A DNA stretch of 56,637 nt from Rhizobium sp. P32RR-XVIII (GCF_012641395.1 NZ_JABAIH010000023.1:1-56637); one strand, 5' to 3'. Shown: positions 32,505 to 41,903, counted from the first letter of the stretch. Notes: generated by a model from the letters alone, not told the origin. Numbers and translations are program-made.

Positions 32505-33209
32505 TCACATCTTATATTCCTGCGACTTGAAAGACAGGTGCTGGGCGTTGCCCGGAGTATTAGAAATCTTGCGGATCGCGCCCCAGGTCTGCTTGTAGTT
32601 GGGAATGATCAGTTCGTTCGTTCCGGGATTGACCACGTTGCCCTGGACGCCCATCGGATACGCGAACAGCATGAACGCCTCCTTTGGCTTCGCAGTCGGC
32701 GTCGGGTAGACCGTTGCCTGGGTGGACCCGCTCTCGTTGTACACCTCGACGAGATCTCCGCCCTTCAGATCGAGCTCGGTCATGTCAGCCGGGTTCAACT
32801 GCAGGAACGGATAGGGCCACCGGTCGACGACCAGCTCTTCCTGCTGGTCGAGGTAGGCGCTTTGCCAGACATGGTTCGTGCGGCCGTTGTTGATGAGGAA
32901 CGGCCACTTGGCCTTTTCCTCTTGCTTGCCGCGAGCCTGGAGGCCGCGCCATGGCGCATCGATGAACCGGGCCTTGCCGTCGTCGGTAGAAAAGACGCCG
33001 TCCGTGTAGAGCCGCTGCGTTCCGACGATCTGGCCGTCTGCGAAGCCCGTGGCGGGTTCCTGGAACCCGTTGTTGCCCATCGCGCGCAGCCGATCGTAGG
33101 TCACGAACTCCCCGCCTTTGGCGTCGGTATGGTAGCCGTCCATGAACGCGTCCTCCTCTGTCTTCCAGTCGAAGCCCTTGAACTTGTCGGCGAGGTCATC
33201 CTTGCTCAT
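32505..33209 (-). pseudogene. aioA: C-terminal third of arsenite oxidase large subunit
   Basis: The 234-residue frame matches the C-terminal domain of AioA, the molybdopterin-guanine-dinucleotide subunit that oxidises arsenite to arsenate in the periplasm. Segments include KGGEFVTYDRLRAMGNNGFQ, KARFIDAPWRGLQARGK, FLINNGRTNHVWQSAYLDQQ, MLFAYPMGVQGNVVNPGTNE and LIIPNYKQTWGAIRK. Full AioA has about 830 residues; the [3Fe-4S] domain and most of the Moco site are missing, and neither aioB nor aioXSR is nearby. The remaining frame is free of stops. An internal ATG at 33209 could start a peptide, but it could not carry out catalysis. To its right lie unrelated fragments. Confidence 0.85.
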
Positions 33210-33241
33210 CTCTCGGAATACCGGCGGCTTTCACGCTGGTG

Positions 33242-33430
33242 GTGATGGGGGGCACAGAACGAGAAAAGTTTGAGGAGAGGCGCTACCTCTGGCGTCCGCA
33301 AGTGGTCAAGCTCTACGACGAATCCAAAACCTATATCGATGGAAAGTGGCTGACCATTCCTATTTTGTCGGCGGACGATCTGCACGACGTGACGAAACTT
33401 CTTATTATGAAGCGGCCGGCGGCGCACAGC
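33242..33430 (+). pseudogene. C-terminal fragment of a DUF3788-like protein
   Basis: The frame REKFEERRYLWRPQVVKLYD then ESKTYIDGKWLTIPILSADD and LHDVTKLLIMKRP follows the C-terminal pattern of DUF3788 proteins (I---Y--AK-Y-DGKWL-I-V----DL-D---LL-IKR). About 55 recognisable residues are left of a family with about 140. There is no ribosome site. It lies divergent from the aioA fragment, so the junction at about 33225 joins two unrelated remnants. Confidence 0.5.
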
Positions 33431-33787
33431 AGTTCGAGGCCAAAGCCGTCGCGGAAAGTATCGAGCCGATAACCAGTTGCGCGAGAGATCGACAAGATCT
33501 CGCACGCACACCTTTCGCACCGAAGCAACATCGGCAGTCTCGCAGGAGGGCCGGAGGGAACGATGCTATTAGCCTTTGCCCACAACGATCCTCATAGAGA
33601 ACGCGCGAGCTGGAAGCACGGCACTCATCGCGACAACTGGACCGTCGACGTCAAGCTTCTAGCGGCTGGATCATACTGCCAGATGAGCGCCTGAAGTCGT
33701 CAGCAATGACGTCTCGGCCTGTGAGCCGTGATTCCGAAGTAACGCGATGAACAGGAACGTTCCCAGAGAAGAGTGATAGGTGCGCGC
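33431..33787. other. Spacer, no gene seen
   Basis: No convincing frame on either strand. AGGAGGGCCGGAGGGAACGATG near 33543-33564 resembles a ribosome site and start, but the resulting frame closes after 10 codons. The stretch precedes the LysR remnant. Confidence 0.4.
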
Positions 33788-34050
33788 ATGAATGTACGAC
33801 ACCTCCGCTATGTCGTTGCTGCTTCGGAACATGGAAGTTTCCGGAAGGCGGCGTTCGCCTGACCGTCGCTGGACAGCGCCTTTTGTCGAAGGCGCGAAAG
33901 GTCCTCCGCTATGTCAACGAAGGCGTAGAGATTGTCGACGCCGTCGGCCGCGTGCAGGAAGGTCGCCTACGTGTTGGAATCTTGACGTCCTTAGCGTCGG
34001 GATTCCTCCTCGAGCTGATGCGGAACTTTGCCGAGAAGCATCGCTTCGCG
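33788..34050 (+). pseudogene. LysR-family regulator with deleted helix-turn-helix and lost C-terminus
   Basis: From ATG 33788 the frame MNVRHLRYVVAASEHGSFRK then AA is a standard LysR N-terminus. It then jumps, with a frame change, to GGVRLTVAGQRLLSKARKVL and RYVNEGVEIVDAVGRVQEGR, the end of the HTH region and the linker helix. About 30 residues including the recognition helix are gone; the break lies in AAGGCGGCG, a short direct-repeat-like sequence. Similarity stops near LLELMRNFAEKHRF, so nearly all of the ligand-binding domain is also missing. Confidence 0.78.
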
Positions 34051-34596
34051 AACCACACCAGCCAAATGCGTGAACACCTGAATTGCCGGTGCTTTGCTTT
34101 CAGAGAGCAACATTGCCACCCTCAATCGTAGGCCAGGATGACAGCACCTCGCTTTCAATGGCCGTCGCCGCCAAGTGTCTGCCAGCCAGCTTTCGTATTC
34201 CTGATCGTCCGTATTCTCAATTACCAGGCATATGGGAACGAGGATTCGATCGCTGCCGTCGGCTAACCCAGAATGGATGAGGTTGAGGTTATTCGCCATG
34301 ACAAGATCAAATGTTTCGCTGCGTACGGCTACTCCATGCTTACTGTTCAAGGAACGCCAGTTAATTCCGAGGGTGTCGTTCAGAGAATTGCAAAATAGAC
34401 GCCCTTGCGCCACAGCGCATTCGCCACAACCACAATCAGCGACCATTTTCCGCAACGCCGGGAACCGATCATAGTCTTCGGACGGGAAATCCGCCTCACC
34501 AGCGTGCGGCGCCAATGCGTTGTACTCTTTTACTCGGCTGGCCAATGCAGCAGGGAGAGTCAGATAATTGATCGATCTCCCGCTGCGAGCGGCCAA
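33991..34596 (-). CDS. Unidentified protein with a CGCGEC cysteine cluster, following a cyclase gene
   Basis: A frame of up to 201 residues beginning 5 bp after the nucleotide cyclase stop. The part from about residue 10 to 145 looks protein-like: SINYLTLPAALASRVKEYNA, MVADCGCGECAVAQGRLFCN (three close cysteines) and SETFDLVMANNLNLIHSGLA. The last 55 residues run antisense to the LysR remnant and probably are not native, so the gene may be truncated. There is no clear ribosome site; TTG 34596 is only the first possible start. I do not recognise the family. Proximity suggests co-transcription with the cyclase. Confidence 0.45.
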   Translation of the reverse strand: MAARSGRSINYLTLPAALASRVKEYNALAPHAGEADFPSEDYDRFPALRKMVADCGCGECAVAQGRLFCNSLNDTLGINWRSLNSKHGVAVRSETFDLVMANNLNLIHSGLADGSDRILVPICLVIENTDDQEYESWLADTWRRRPLKARCCHPGLRLRVAMLLSESKAPAIQVFTHLAGVVREAMLLGKVPHQLEEESRR

Positions 34597-34601
34597 CCCC
34601 G

Positions 34602-35816
34602 CTATTCTTGCATTCCGAAAACGCTTACCGGCGCCTCCAAACCCCTGAGAGAATGTGACCCAAGATCAACAAATTGCTTCGATGCGCATGCTATTTTGAC
34701 GAACTCGGATGAAAGCAGCACCGGCCGTTTGATCACTTTAGTCAGTTCCTCCAGCCGCGACGCCACATTGACCGCAGGGCCGATGGCGGTGAAATCCAGA
34801 CGCTTCCGCGAGCCGATATTACCGTACATAACATCGCCTACATGGACGCCAATTCCATACCTCAGTTCCGGTTTCCCGCTTTCCGCAAGTTTAGCATTCA
34901 GGGCGCCCATCCGCTCCCTACCGTCGCAAATCGCCTGAAGCAGGTCTGCACACGCGTTAGGGTTGCTGAGCGGGAAGATGGCCAGGAGACCGTCGCCCAT
35001 GAATTTCAATATTTCACCTCCGCGAACCTCGACGGGTTCGCATAAGGCGTCAAAGTATCCATTGAGGATGTCGATGACATCGTCACGGGGCCATAGGTCG
35101 GATAGCGCGGTGAAATCGCGCAAGTCGCAGATCATAATAGCAGCGTTCACAGTCTTGCCACTACCACGCGTTGTTGCTCCCGCAAGGATTTCCGCGCTCG
35201 CATGTGGTCCTACATAAGTTTCCAGGAGCGTGCGGGCCATCGCGTTCTTCATCCGGATTTCGCTAGCCAAAGCAAGCGCAGGCAACAGATCCATGAGATA
35301 GGCGATCTCATATTCGGAGAAGCCACCCTGTTGCTTGGTTGCGAAAGTCACAACATGCCGTCTTCCCAATGTATGCTCGATCGGCCAGGCCACATAGTCG
35401 GTGAAGCCGTCCCGCTGAAGCTCTTCGAAAAGCGGATATCGGACGAGGTCGTTGTCACCGGCATGAAGGTGTTGTCGGATCACTGATGCACCATCATATA
35501 TTTCCGTAGCTGGTCGACGGAGAAACAGTTCAGTAGTGTCGACGTCGTAATCGAAGGTGTCGATATTCGCTTCTCCGATACCCGGCAGCCAAAGGATACG
35601 GGCACCTTGCCATTGTGGGTGCTGTATTCTCAGATGAAGCGATGACCTGGCTACTGGTATCCCCGCGGCTACCAAACGTTCGCACATTTCGACAAGTAGA
35701 TTATCAAGGAAACGCTGCGAACTCGTTTCGTTCATGAGCCAGTCGAGGACTGGCCGGCGTTCACGGGGCCATGTGCCAATGCTCTCAGGTGACGGGAAAT
35801 GCGAAATGATGGTCAT
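34602..35816 (-). CDS. Class III adenylate/guanylate cyclase with an N-terminal sensor-like domain
   Basis: A 404-residue soluble protein. Residues 215-395 form a class III cyclase domain: NAAIMICDLRDFTALSDLWP has the first metal Asp, GGEILKFMGDGLLAIFP has the substrate Lys and second Asp, and RLDFTAIGPAVNVASRLEEL has the purine-selecting Asp and the transition-state Asn and Arg. All catalytic residues are present, and the Lys-Asp pair points to ATP and so to cAMP. The N-terminal 200 residues resemble a GAF-like domain typical of rhizobial cyclases. The start at 35816 is fixed by GGAGG 6 nt upstream. No transmembrane segment is seen. Confidence 0.9.
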   Translation of the reverse strand: MTIISHFPSPESIGTWPRERRPVLDWLMNETSSQRFLDNLLVEMCERLVAAGIPVARSSLHLRIQHPQWQGARILWLPGIGEANIDTFDYDVDTTELFLRRPATEIYDGASVIRQHLHAGDNDLVRYPLFEELQRDGFTDYVAWPIEHTLGRRHVVTFATKQQGGFSEYEIAYLMDLLPALALASEIRMKNAMARTLLETYVGPHASAEILAGATTRGSGKTVNAAIMICDLRDFTALSDLWPRDDVIDILNGYFDALCEPVEVRGGEILKFMGDGLLAIFPLSNPNACADLLQAICDGRERMGALNAKLAESGKPELRYGIGVHVGDVMYGNIGSRKRLDFTAIGPAVNVASRLEELTKVIKRPVLLSSEFVKIACASKQFVDLGSHSLRGLEAPVSVFGMQE

Positions 35817-36221
35817 CAGAATCCTCCGAGGCACGCACTTTAAGCCCGTTGCGAAGGACGGGGAAGACGATATCGTCGACATTGTGAAGCCGGGTCATCG
35901 TCGAGTGAAGGAAATCAACAGCGTTTTCGCAGGACAAGACAATTGTCGGCACCGGCCCTGTTTGGGGGCGTCCGCATAGCGTTCCGCTAGCAAGATCCGG
36001 CAACTGCGTTCATCAACGGTTACAACCTCTCGCCGTCAGCCGACGTCCCGACGCTTGCCCTGATAAAGCGCGGCTTTCGATAGTCCAGCTAGCCAATCCG
36101 ACGCTAATCGCGTTGAGCCAGAGCTTCGGCGAGTGGTGACTTGCGCGTGTTGCGGACACTGTGCTCTCACCGTGTGCGGATGCCAGCTATCAACGGCACT
36201 GATATTGTGACTGCCTCGCGG
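35817..36221. other. Spacer between a cyclase gene and an amidohydrolase pseudogene
   Basis: A 72-codon leftward frame at 35785-36003 overlaps the cyclase start in another frame and lacks a ribosome site; I do not call it. The rest holds no convincing gene. The cyclase promoter should lie here, but no strong promoter or operator motif stands out. Confidence 0.4.
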
Positions 36222-37043
36222 CTAACTGCACCAATAAAGGGTCGTTGGGTTCTCAACAAGAATACGCTGTTCGATGCCGCGATCATTGATCCAACTGCGG
36301 AAGAGGCCCAACAGATCTTTCATTTCAGGTTGCCAGGCAGGATAGCGGACGAAGGGAAAGTCCGATGCCCAAACCAGCCTGCGGTCTTCGGCCATGATGA
36401 AGGCGTCATGGAATGGCCGCACCTTGGCAAAAGAGGCATCACCGAACTGCCGCCGGCAAACTGCGAGCTTGATCCAGACCTTTCCATCGGAAACCAAATC
36501 CAGCAAACGTTGAAAGTCTCTATGTTCGACGCCGAGTGAAACATCGAAGGCGCCCATATGATCGAGCACGATCGGAATCCGGCAGGCCTCGATGCGAGAC
36601 CATTGCGACAGAACGGTCGCGAGCGGCGCCCAAATCTCTGCATGCATATCAAGCTGCGCAAGTTTCAGCGCCAGGCGTTCGAATAGCTGCTCCAGCGGGA
36701 TGGTACCGGGTATTCTCGATTGGTCGGCAAGTCGGGTTTCGACAAAACGAAGCCCGCGTATTCCGGCTTCCTTCATGCTCGCGAGGTCTTCGATGCTTGT
36801 GGAGCCATCTGCGACCGCAATACCCCTGGCTTGGTCTTTGAGCTGCTGCACTCGAAAGCGGAACCCCGAGTGGTGCCATTGAGGATCACCATAGCAAAAT
36901 CGACTTTCAGTCCGCGAAGCAGCGTATCGAGCAACGCTTCGACGACGAGTATCTCGTGCTCCAACCGCGATGAAATCCCCGACATAACCTTGCCGCTCGG
37001 TACACGCCATGACGCAACGCACGCCATCATACTTGGCAAACAA
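36222..37043 (-). pseudogene. Amidohydrolase-2 family protein, frameshifted near its N-terminus
   Basis: The frame from about residue 60 on is a good PF04909 TIM-barrel hydrolase: ARGIAVADGSTSIEDLASMK, EAGIRGLRFVETRLADQSRI, RIPIVLDHMGAFDVSLGVEH, MAEDRRLVWASDFPFVRYPA. These enzymes hydrolyse or decarboxylate lactones and aromatic acids (for example 2-pyrone-4,6-dicarboxylate lactonase). The N-terminal 60 residues are out of frame: VEALLDTLLRGLKVDFAMVI, expected before the barrel, is found in another frame at 36890-36960, so an indel occurred near 36880. The HxH metal motif expected at the start is not visible. Probably inactive. Confidence 0.72.
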
Positions 37044-37094
37044 CCGTATATGAAGGTGGCGCTTGATCGCGATCGAAATTACTGGGAAATAAAA

Positions 37095-37283
37095 ATGCCC
37101 AGCCTACTGTGCAAATGTGAACATCGAGTTTGGCACGGTGGGATCCCCTGTCCCGACTGGTGGGTATCTATGTCCGACGAGGCGTACGATCAATTTTCAG
37201 GAGAGGTCGTTCTTAAAGCACCCCAATTGTGGACGGATGTGGGTATTTTGGGAGGGCTTCGCAAAGCCTCCAACGGCATATAA
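37095..37283 (+). CDS. Small Cys-containing protein, unidentified, possibly truncated
   Basis: From ATG 37095 the frame reads MPSLLCKCEHRVWHGGIPCP then DWWVSMSDEAYDQFSGEVVL, a 62-residue product with a CxC...C pattern suggestive of a small zinc-binding domain. The N-terminal 40 residues look conserved in style, whereas the end (LKAPQLWTDVGILGGLRKAS) may be altered. The frame is open further upstream but overlaps the amidohydrolase. No ribosome site or family was recognised. Confidence 0.4.
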   Translation: MPSLLCKCEHRVWHGGIPCPDWWVSMSDEAYDQFSGEVVLKAPQLWTDVGILGGLRKASNGI

Positions 37284-37569
37284 GGCAGAATAATCTCGTA
37301 TTCTATCGACGCGGGTCAGCCGTGGATCAGGCGTCGCGACATTGATGGAGCTCATCGGTGAGAGCGGCGCGAAACGCCTGCCGACATAGCAGCAGCGAAA
37401 CCTCGGCGCGTCCATTCACGGAGATTGGGCAAGCGTGGTAGGAGTTTGTGCTAAGCGGTTCAAAGGCGGACCGGTTACAACATACGGTGAAGACCATCAC
37501 CTTCAGTTGGTTTTGTAGATCGAAACAGCACTGCGAGACCATCATACTCCTGCAAGCCAGTTGCGCGGA

Positions 37570-38961
37570 TCAACTGACGCCGTTTAATACCACCATCTTG
37601 TCGTCGGCCATCTCCTCCATCGTCCAGGGAATACCCCCGACACCATATCCCGACTGCCTGCGCCCGGCAAAAGGCATCCAGTCGGTTCGAAAGGCCGTGT
37701 GGTCGTTGACGAGCACTGCCGATGCATCCAGATGCCTTGCCGCCTTGAGCGCGACGGCTATATCGGTGGAAAAGACGCTCGCCTGGAATGCGTAAGGCAG
37801 CGAGTTGGCTACATGGATCGCCTCGTCAATGTCGCTATAGCCATAGACACAGGTCAGAGGTCCGAATACCTCGAGCCGCGACACCTTGGCGTCCGCTGGC
37901 GGATCGAGCAGGACGGAGGGCAGAAGCGTGGTCTCGGACAGCCGTCCTCCCCCGAATTGCCTTGCTCCCGCATCGGTCGCTTCCTTGATCCAGCTTGCGA
38001 CACGTTCCGTCTCGCGCGGCAGGATCAGCGGCCCGACTTCCATCTCCTTCAACGTGGGATCGCCGACACGGAGGCTTGCGACCTTGGCGGCGAGCGCGTC
38101 GGTGAAGTTGGATAGGATGTCATTGTGCACGAAGAGGCGCTGCACCGACACGCAGACCTGCCCCGCGTGATAATACCCGCCTTTGACGATCGTCCCGACG
38201 ATTGCATCGACACTGGCGCTGCGATCGACGATGACAGGGGCTGCTCCGCCATGTTCCAGCGCGCATCTCGTGCCTGGCGGCAGCTTACTTTTCAGATACC
38301 AGCCGACCTTCGCCGAGCCGATGAAGCTCAGGAAGGCAACACGCTGATCCGTAGCAAAGCTCTCGGCAAGCGCATTGTCCTCCGTGATGACGGTCTGGCA
38401 CCAGCGCTCGTCCAGTCCCGCCTCCCAGAACAGCTTGACGATCTCGATGCAGGAAATCGGCGTGGTCGCCGCCGGCTTGACGATGACAGGGCAGCCAACG
38501 GCCACTGCGGGCGCAATCTGGTGGATGATGAGATTGAGGGGGTGGTTGAACGCCGATATCGCCGCCACGACGCCGATCGGCTCCTTGGTGGTGAAGGCCC
38601 ATCGGTTGGTGCTGGCAGCGGTCAGGCCCATCGGGATTTCCTTGCCGCCAAAATTGCGCAGCTCGTCTGCCGCGTTGACGAGACCATCGATCGCGCGCGT
38701 CACCTCGATGATCGCATCCGTCAGCGGCTTGCCACCTTCACGGGCGATCATGATGGCAAAGCGGTCACGGTTCTCGGAGAGAAGCTCGGACACCCTTCTT
38801 AGGATAGCCATCCTGCGATGCGCCGGCAGCCAGGCCCTACGATCGGCATAGGCTTTCGCGGCAACATCGAGCTTATGCTCGAGAACGGCGGCATCATCGG
38901 CCGGTATTTCGGTAATGAGCGCGCGATCGAATGCCTGATAGACCTTCAGGTTAGGCGTCAT
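37570..38961 (-). CDS. NAD(P)-dependent aldehyde dehydrogenase
   Basis: A 463-residue ALDH that oxidises an aldehyde to an acid or acyl product in the cytosol. The catalytic residues are visible: Asn139 in FNHP, Lys162 in PVIVKPA, Glu236 in ALEHGGAAP and Cys270 in GQVCVSVQR. RLEVFGPLTCVYGY near residue 365 is the usual cofactor-ring motif. It resembles the lactaldehyde/phosphonoacetaldehyde/sulfoacetaldehyde branch. Its ATG at 38961 overlaps the end of the upstream ThDP enzyme gene by 11 bp, so the two are surely co-expressed, and the aldehyde may be the product of that enzyme. No damage is visible. Confidence 0.9.
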   Translation of the reverse strand: MTPNLKVYQAFDRALITEIPADDAAVLEHKLDVAAKAYADRRAWLPAHRRMAILRRVSELLSENRDRFAIMIAREGGKPLTDAIIEVTRAIDGLVNAADELRNFGGKEIPMGLTAASTNRWAFTTKEPIGVVAAISAFNHPLNLIIHQIAPAVAVGCPVIVKPAATTPISCIEIVKLFWEAGLDERWCQTVITEDNALAESFATDQRVAFLSFIGSAKVGWYLKSKLPPGTRCALEHGGAAPVIVDRSASVDAIVGTIVKGGYYHAGQVCVSVQRLFVHNDILSNFTDALAAKVASLRVGDPTLKEMEVGPLILPRETERVASWIKEATDAGARQFGGGRLSETTLLPSVLLDPPADAKVSRLEVFGPLTCVYGYSDIDEAIHVANSLPYAFQASVFSTDIAVALKAARHLDASAVLVNDHTAFRTDWMPFAGRRQSGYGVGGIPWTMEEMADDKMVVLNGVS

Positions 38962-40609
38962 CTTGATCCTCCAGAATGGCGGGAAGCCGCTCGCGCAATT
39001 CCTTCACCAGCACACGTTCGTTTTCCGAGTAATCGACGGGGACGTTCACCAGATGAACGCCACCGCCGGAAAAGGCATCTTCGAGCGCCTGCTTGAACTG
39101 GCTGATGTCGTTGACCCTCGTTCCCTTGGCGCCATAGGATTGCGCATATTTCACGAAATCCGGGTTGCCGAACGTCATTCCAAAGTCCGGAAACTCGTCC
39201 ACCGCCTGTTTCCAGCGGATCATGCCATAGGCATCATCCTCGATGACGAGGATGACGAGGTTCAGCTTCAGCCGGACGGCCGTTTCGATCTCCTGCGAAT
39301 TCATCATGAAGCCGCCATCCCCGCAGACCGCCATGACACGCCGCTCGGGATAGAGCATTGAGGCGACCATGGCCGAAGGGAGCCCGGCACCCATTGTCGC
39401 AAGGGCATTGTCGAGCAGCAGCGTGTTCGCCATGCGCGTCCGATAGTTCCGTGCGAACCAGATCTTGTACATGCCATTGTCAAGCGCCAGGATGCCATCA
39501 TGCGGCATGACTTCCCGGATGTCATGGACCAGCCGCTGCGGCGTAAAGCGATCTTCCGTCGCCCGAACGGCGATGCGCTCGAGGATGCGCTCCCGCAGGT
39601 GAAGAAGGGCTTGCGCGTTCGGCAGCTTGCCTTCGAGGCGATCCGCTAACGCTTTCAACGATGGGCCGATATCGCCGATGACTTCCGATTGCGGGAAATA
39701 GACCTGCTCGACGGTCGCCGGCTGATATCCGACATGGACGACGTTCGGACCACCCTTGCCCATGATAAAGGGCGGCTTCTCGATCGTGTCATGGCCGATG
39801 GTGATGATGAGATCGGCCTGCTCGATCGCCTCATGGACATAGTCCCGCTCCGACAGTGCGGCGGTGCCCATGTAGAGCTCGGTTCCGCCCGGGACCGTTC
39901 CCTTGCCCATCTGAGTCGTGAAGAATGGGATGCCGGTGCTGATGACGAATTGCGCGATATCAGACGTCGACCGAGGACGCGAAGCAGCTGCCCCGAGCAT
40001 GAGGAGCGGGCGTTTTGCCGCGGTAATGAGGGCGGCCGCGCGATCGAGCGCCGCGTCACTTGCGATCGGCAGCTCCAGCTGATGCGGGGCGACGAGGGCG
40101 ACCGGCGCGCATTCTTCGGCAGCGATGTCCTCCGGAAGCTCGAGATGGACCGGCCCCGGCCGCTCCTCCTGTGCGATCCGGAATGCCTCCCTGATCATCG
40201 TCGGGATCATTTGCGGCGAAACGATCTGCCTGGCAAGCTTGGTGAGCGGCTTCATCGACGCCACCACGTCTACCACCTGGAACCTAGCTTGCCGGGACGA
40301 AAGCACCCCTTTTTGGCCGGTGATCATCACCATCGGCATCGCGCCGAGGAACGCATATGCCGCGCCCGTCGAAAGGTTCAAGGCACCGGGGCCGAGCGTC
40401 GTCAGGCAGACGCCCGGCTTGCCCGTCAGACGGCCGTATGTCGCGGCCATGAACGCAGCCGCCTGCTCATGCCGGGTCAGCACCAGCTGGATCGACGATT
40501 TGCGGATAGACTCGACGACGTCGAGATTTTCTTCGCCTGGAATCCCGAAGATGCGGTCGACACCCTCGTGTTCGAGTGCGGCCACCAGAAGATCGGAGCC
40601 TTTGGTCAT
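38951..40609 (-). CDS. Thiamine-diphosphate enzyme of the acetolactate synthase family
   Basis: A 552-residue ThDP-dependent enzyme annotated by resemblance to the large (catabolic) acetolactate synthase. Glu48 in LTRHEQAAAFMAATYGR is the cofactor-activating residue; the ThDP/Mg motif is GDGGFMMNSQEIETA (about 440) followed by NLVILVIEDDAYGMI. GARPMGLPFFTTQMG-type central FAD-like domain residues are present (VISTGIPFFTTQMGKGTVPG). It lacks a regulatory small-subunit partner. Together with the aldehyde dehydrogenase it could act as a 2-keto-acid decarboxylase rather than make acetolactate. GAGGC lies about 7 nt before the ATG. First gene of a two-gene operon. Confidence 0.85.
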   Translation of the reverse strand: MTKGSDLLVAALEHEGVDRIFGIPGEENLDVVESIRKSSIQLVLTRHEQAAAFMAATYGRLTGKPGVCLTTLGPGALNLSTGAAYAFLGAMPMVMITGQKGVLSSRQARFQVVDVVASMKPLTKLARQIVSPQMIPTMIREAFRIAQEERPGPVHLELPEDIAAEECAPVALVAPHQLELPIASDAALDRAAALITAAKRPLLMLGAAASRPRSTSDIAQFVISTGIPFFTTQMGKGTVPGGTELYMGTAALSERDYVHEAIEQADLIITIGHDTIEKPPFIMGKGGPNVVHVGYQPATVEQVYFPQSEVIGDIGPSLKALADRLEGKLPNAQALLHLRERILERIAVRATEDRFTPQRLVHDIREVMPHDGILALDNGMYKIWFARNYRTRMANTLLLDNALATMGAGLPSAMVASMLYPERRVMAVCGDGGFMMNSQEIETAVRLKLNLVILVIEDDAYGMIRWKQAVDEFPDFGMTFGNPDFVKYAQSYGAKGTRVNDISQFKQALEDAFSGGGVHLVNVPVDYSENERVLVKELRERLPAILEDQDDA

Positions 40610-41004
40610 GATGGATGCCTCGTTTGGTTATCAGGTCGATCCATGAGCGATCGAGATGGAGCGAGTGCAAACATAAGCGCCTTCCCGATCCGATCCAACC
40701 GTAGTTCGGTGCATATATCCCAGATTAGGTGTGCTTAATCGGCCTGCAGAGGATCGCCGGAAAGGAGACACCTTTCGGCCCAATTCGGGGTACCGCAAAT
40801 ATTCGCCTTGAAGGGATTGGAACTGACTACCCAGTTGTTCCGAGTTCTCACTGAAGGTGAATTGCCCGGTAAAACAAGCGGTTGCCCGGCTTGCGGTGGC
40901 GGGGTTGGGCGCAACAGGAGACGATTCACTTTCGAGGCCAGTTATAGGGGAATGGCGGTCCGGCTGCCTGACGAGGACATCGCGTTGATCATGGCAATCG
41001 AAAC
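40610..41004. other. Spacer between the ThDP enzyme and an ISL3 fragment
   Basis: No gene found. GGTGCATATATCCCAGATTAG at 40710-40729 loosely resembles GGCGCATAGAATCTCAATTT in the palindrome at the other side of the ISL3 gene, so it might be IS-related. The promoter of the ThDP-ALDH operon should lie in the left part. Confidence 0.4.
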
Positions 41005-41895
41005 TTGCATGAACCGAGCCCCGAAACACCGGGGCGCAATCAACTTCGCCGGGCACATCGACAGTCCCGCAAGGATGTATTCGAGACGGTACATGCCTTG
41101 AGCAAAGAAGGCCTGACCTGCTCGGACATTGCACGTCGTACAGGATATGGCCGACGAAGCATTACGAAATGGCTGACGTTCGAAACTGCACCCGATCGAC
41201 GCAGAGGCGCGCTACAGCCGACGTCTCCTCTGTATTTCGAAGCGTTCCTCACCCAGAGTTGGAAGGATGGCAACCGCCGTGGGCGGCATCTGTTTTACGA
41301 TATCAAGCACCGAGGATACACAGGCAGCTTTTCTAATCTGGAGCGCCTCCTGGCAACATGGCGCCGCGCCGAGAGACCGGAAACGGATGAGGATAAGGAT
41401 GATGCGGCGCCCGCTCGGAATGGGCTCTCCGACAGAGCACCTGACAATTTGCCTGTCCGTGATCCGCAAACCGGTCATTTGATCTCACCCATTGTCGCCG
41501 CTACGCTTTGCATAAAGCCGCGCGGCGCATTGACGATTAATCAGGCGCGGAAGGTCGATGCACTTAAGCAGGGGTCACAAACATTCGCCGTTTTGCGCAG
41601 CTTCGCCATGCGAGTTCGCGGCATATTTCGCGGCCGAACCTCGGCGAAACTCGAGCAATGGATCGACGATGCCATTCATTCTGGTCTCGCCTTCCTAGCC
41701 CGTTTTGCCCGTGTACTTCGCCGTGATATCGACGCCGTCTGTAACGCCATCGACCTGCCCTGGAGCAACGGTCAGGCAGAAGGCCAGATCAACCGTTTGA
41801 AGACGATTAAGCGCGCAATGTACGGCAGAGCAGGCCCGGAGCTTCTGAGAGCGCGGATGATGCCGATCAAATTGGCTGAGCTCCACACAAAGTGA
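41005..41895 (+). pseudogene. ISL3-family transposase lacking its N-terminal part
   Basis: The 296-residue frame covers the middle and C-terminal regions of an ISL3 transposase: a helix-turn-helix insert (VHALSKEGLTCSDIARRTGY, GRRSITKWL), a coiled linker, and the C-terminal catalytic signature AIDLPWSNGQAEGQINRLKT then IKRAMYGRAGPELLRARMMP, where Glu of GQAEG is the last DDE residue. The zinc-ribbon DNA-binding domain and the two catalytic Asp residues upstream are missing, because the normal length is over 400. It is therefore a decapitated copy. It lies next to a large palindrome and to a DUF4168 gene that has lost its start. Confidence 0.75.
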
Positions 41896-41903
41896 GGAAG
41901 ACC

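Noticed and set aside
35785..36003. A 72-codon leftward frame overlapping the cyclase start
   Set aside because: No ribosome site and overlaps the well-supported start of the cyclase in another frame; no family seen.
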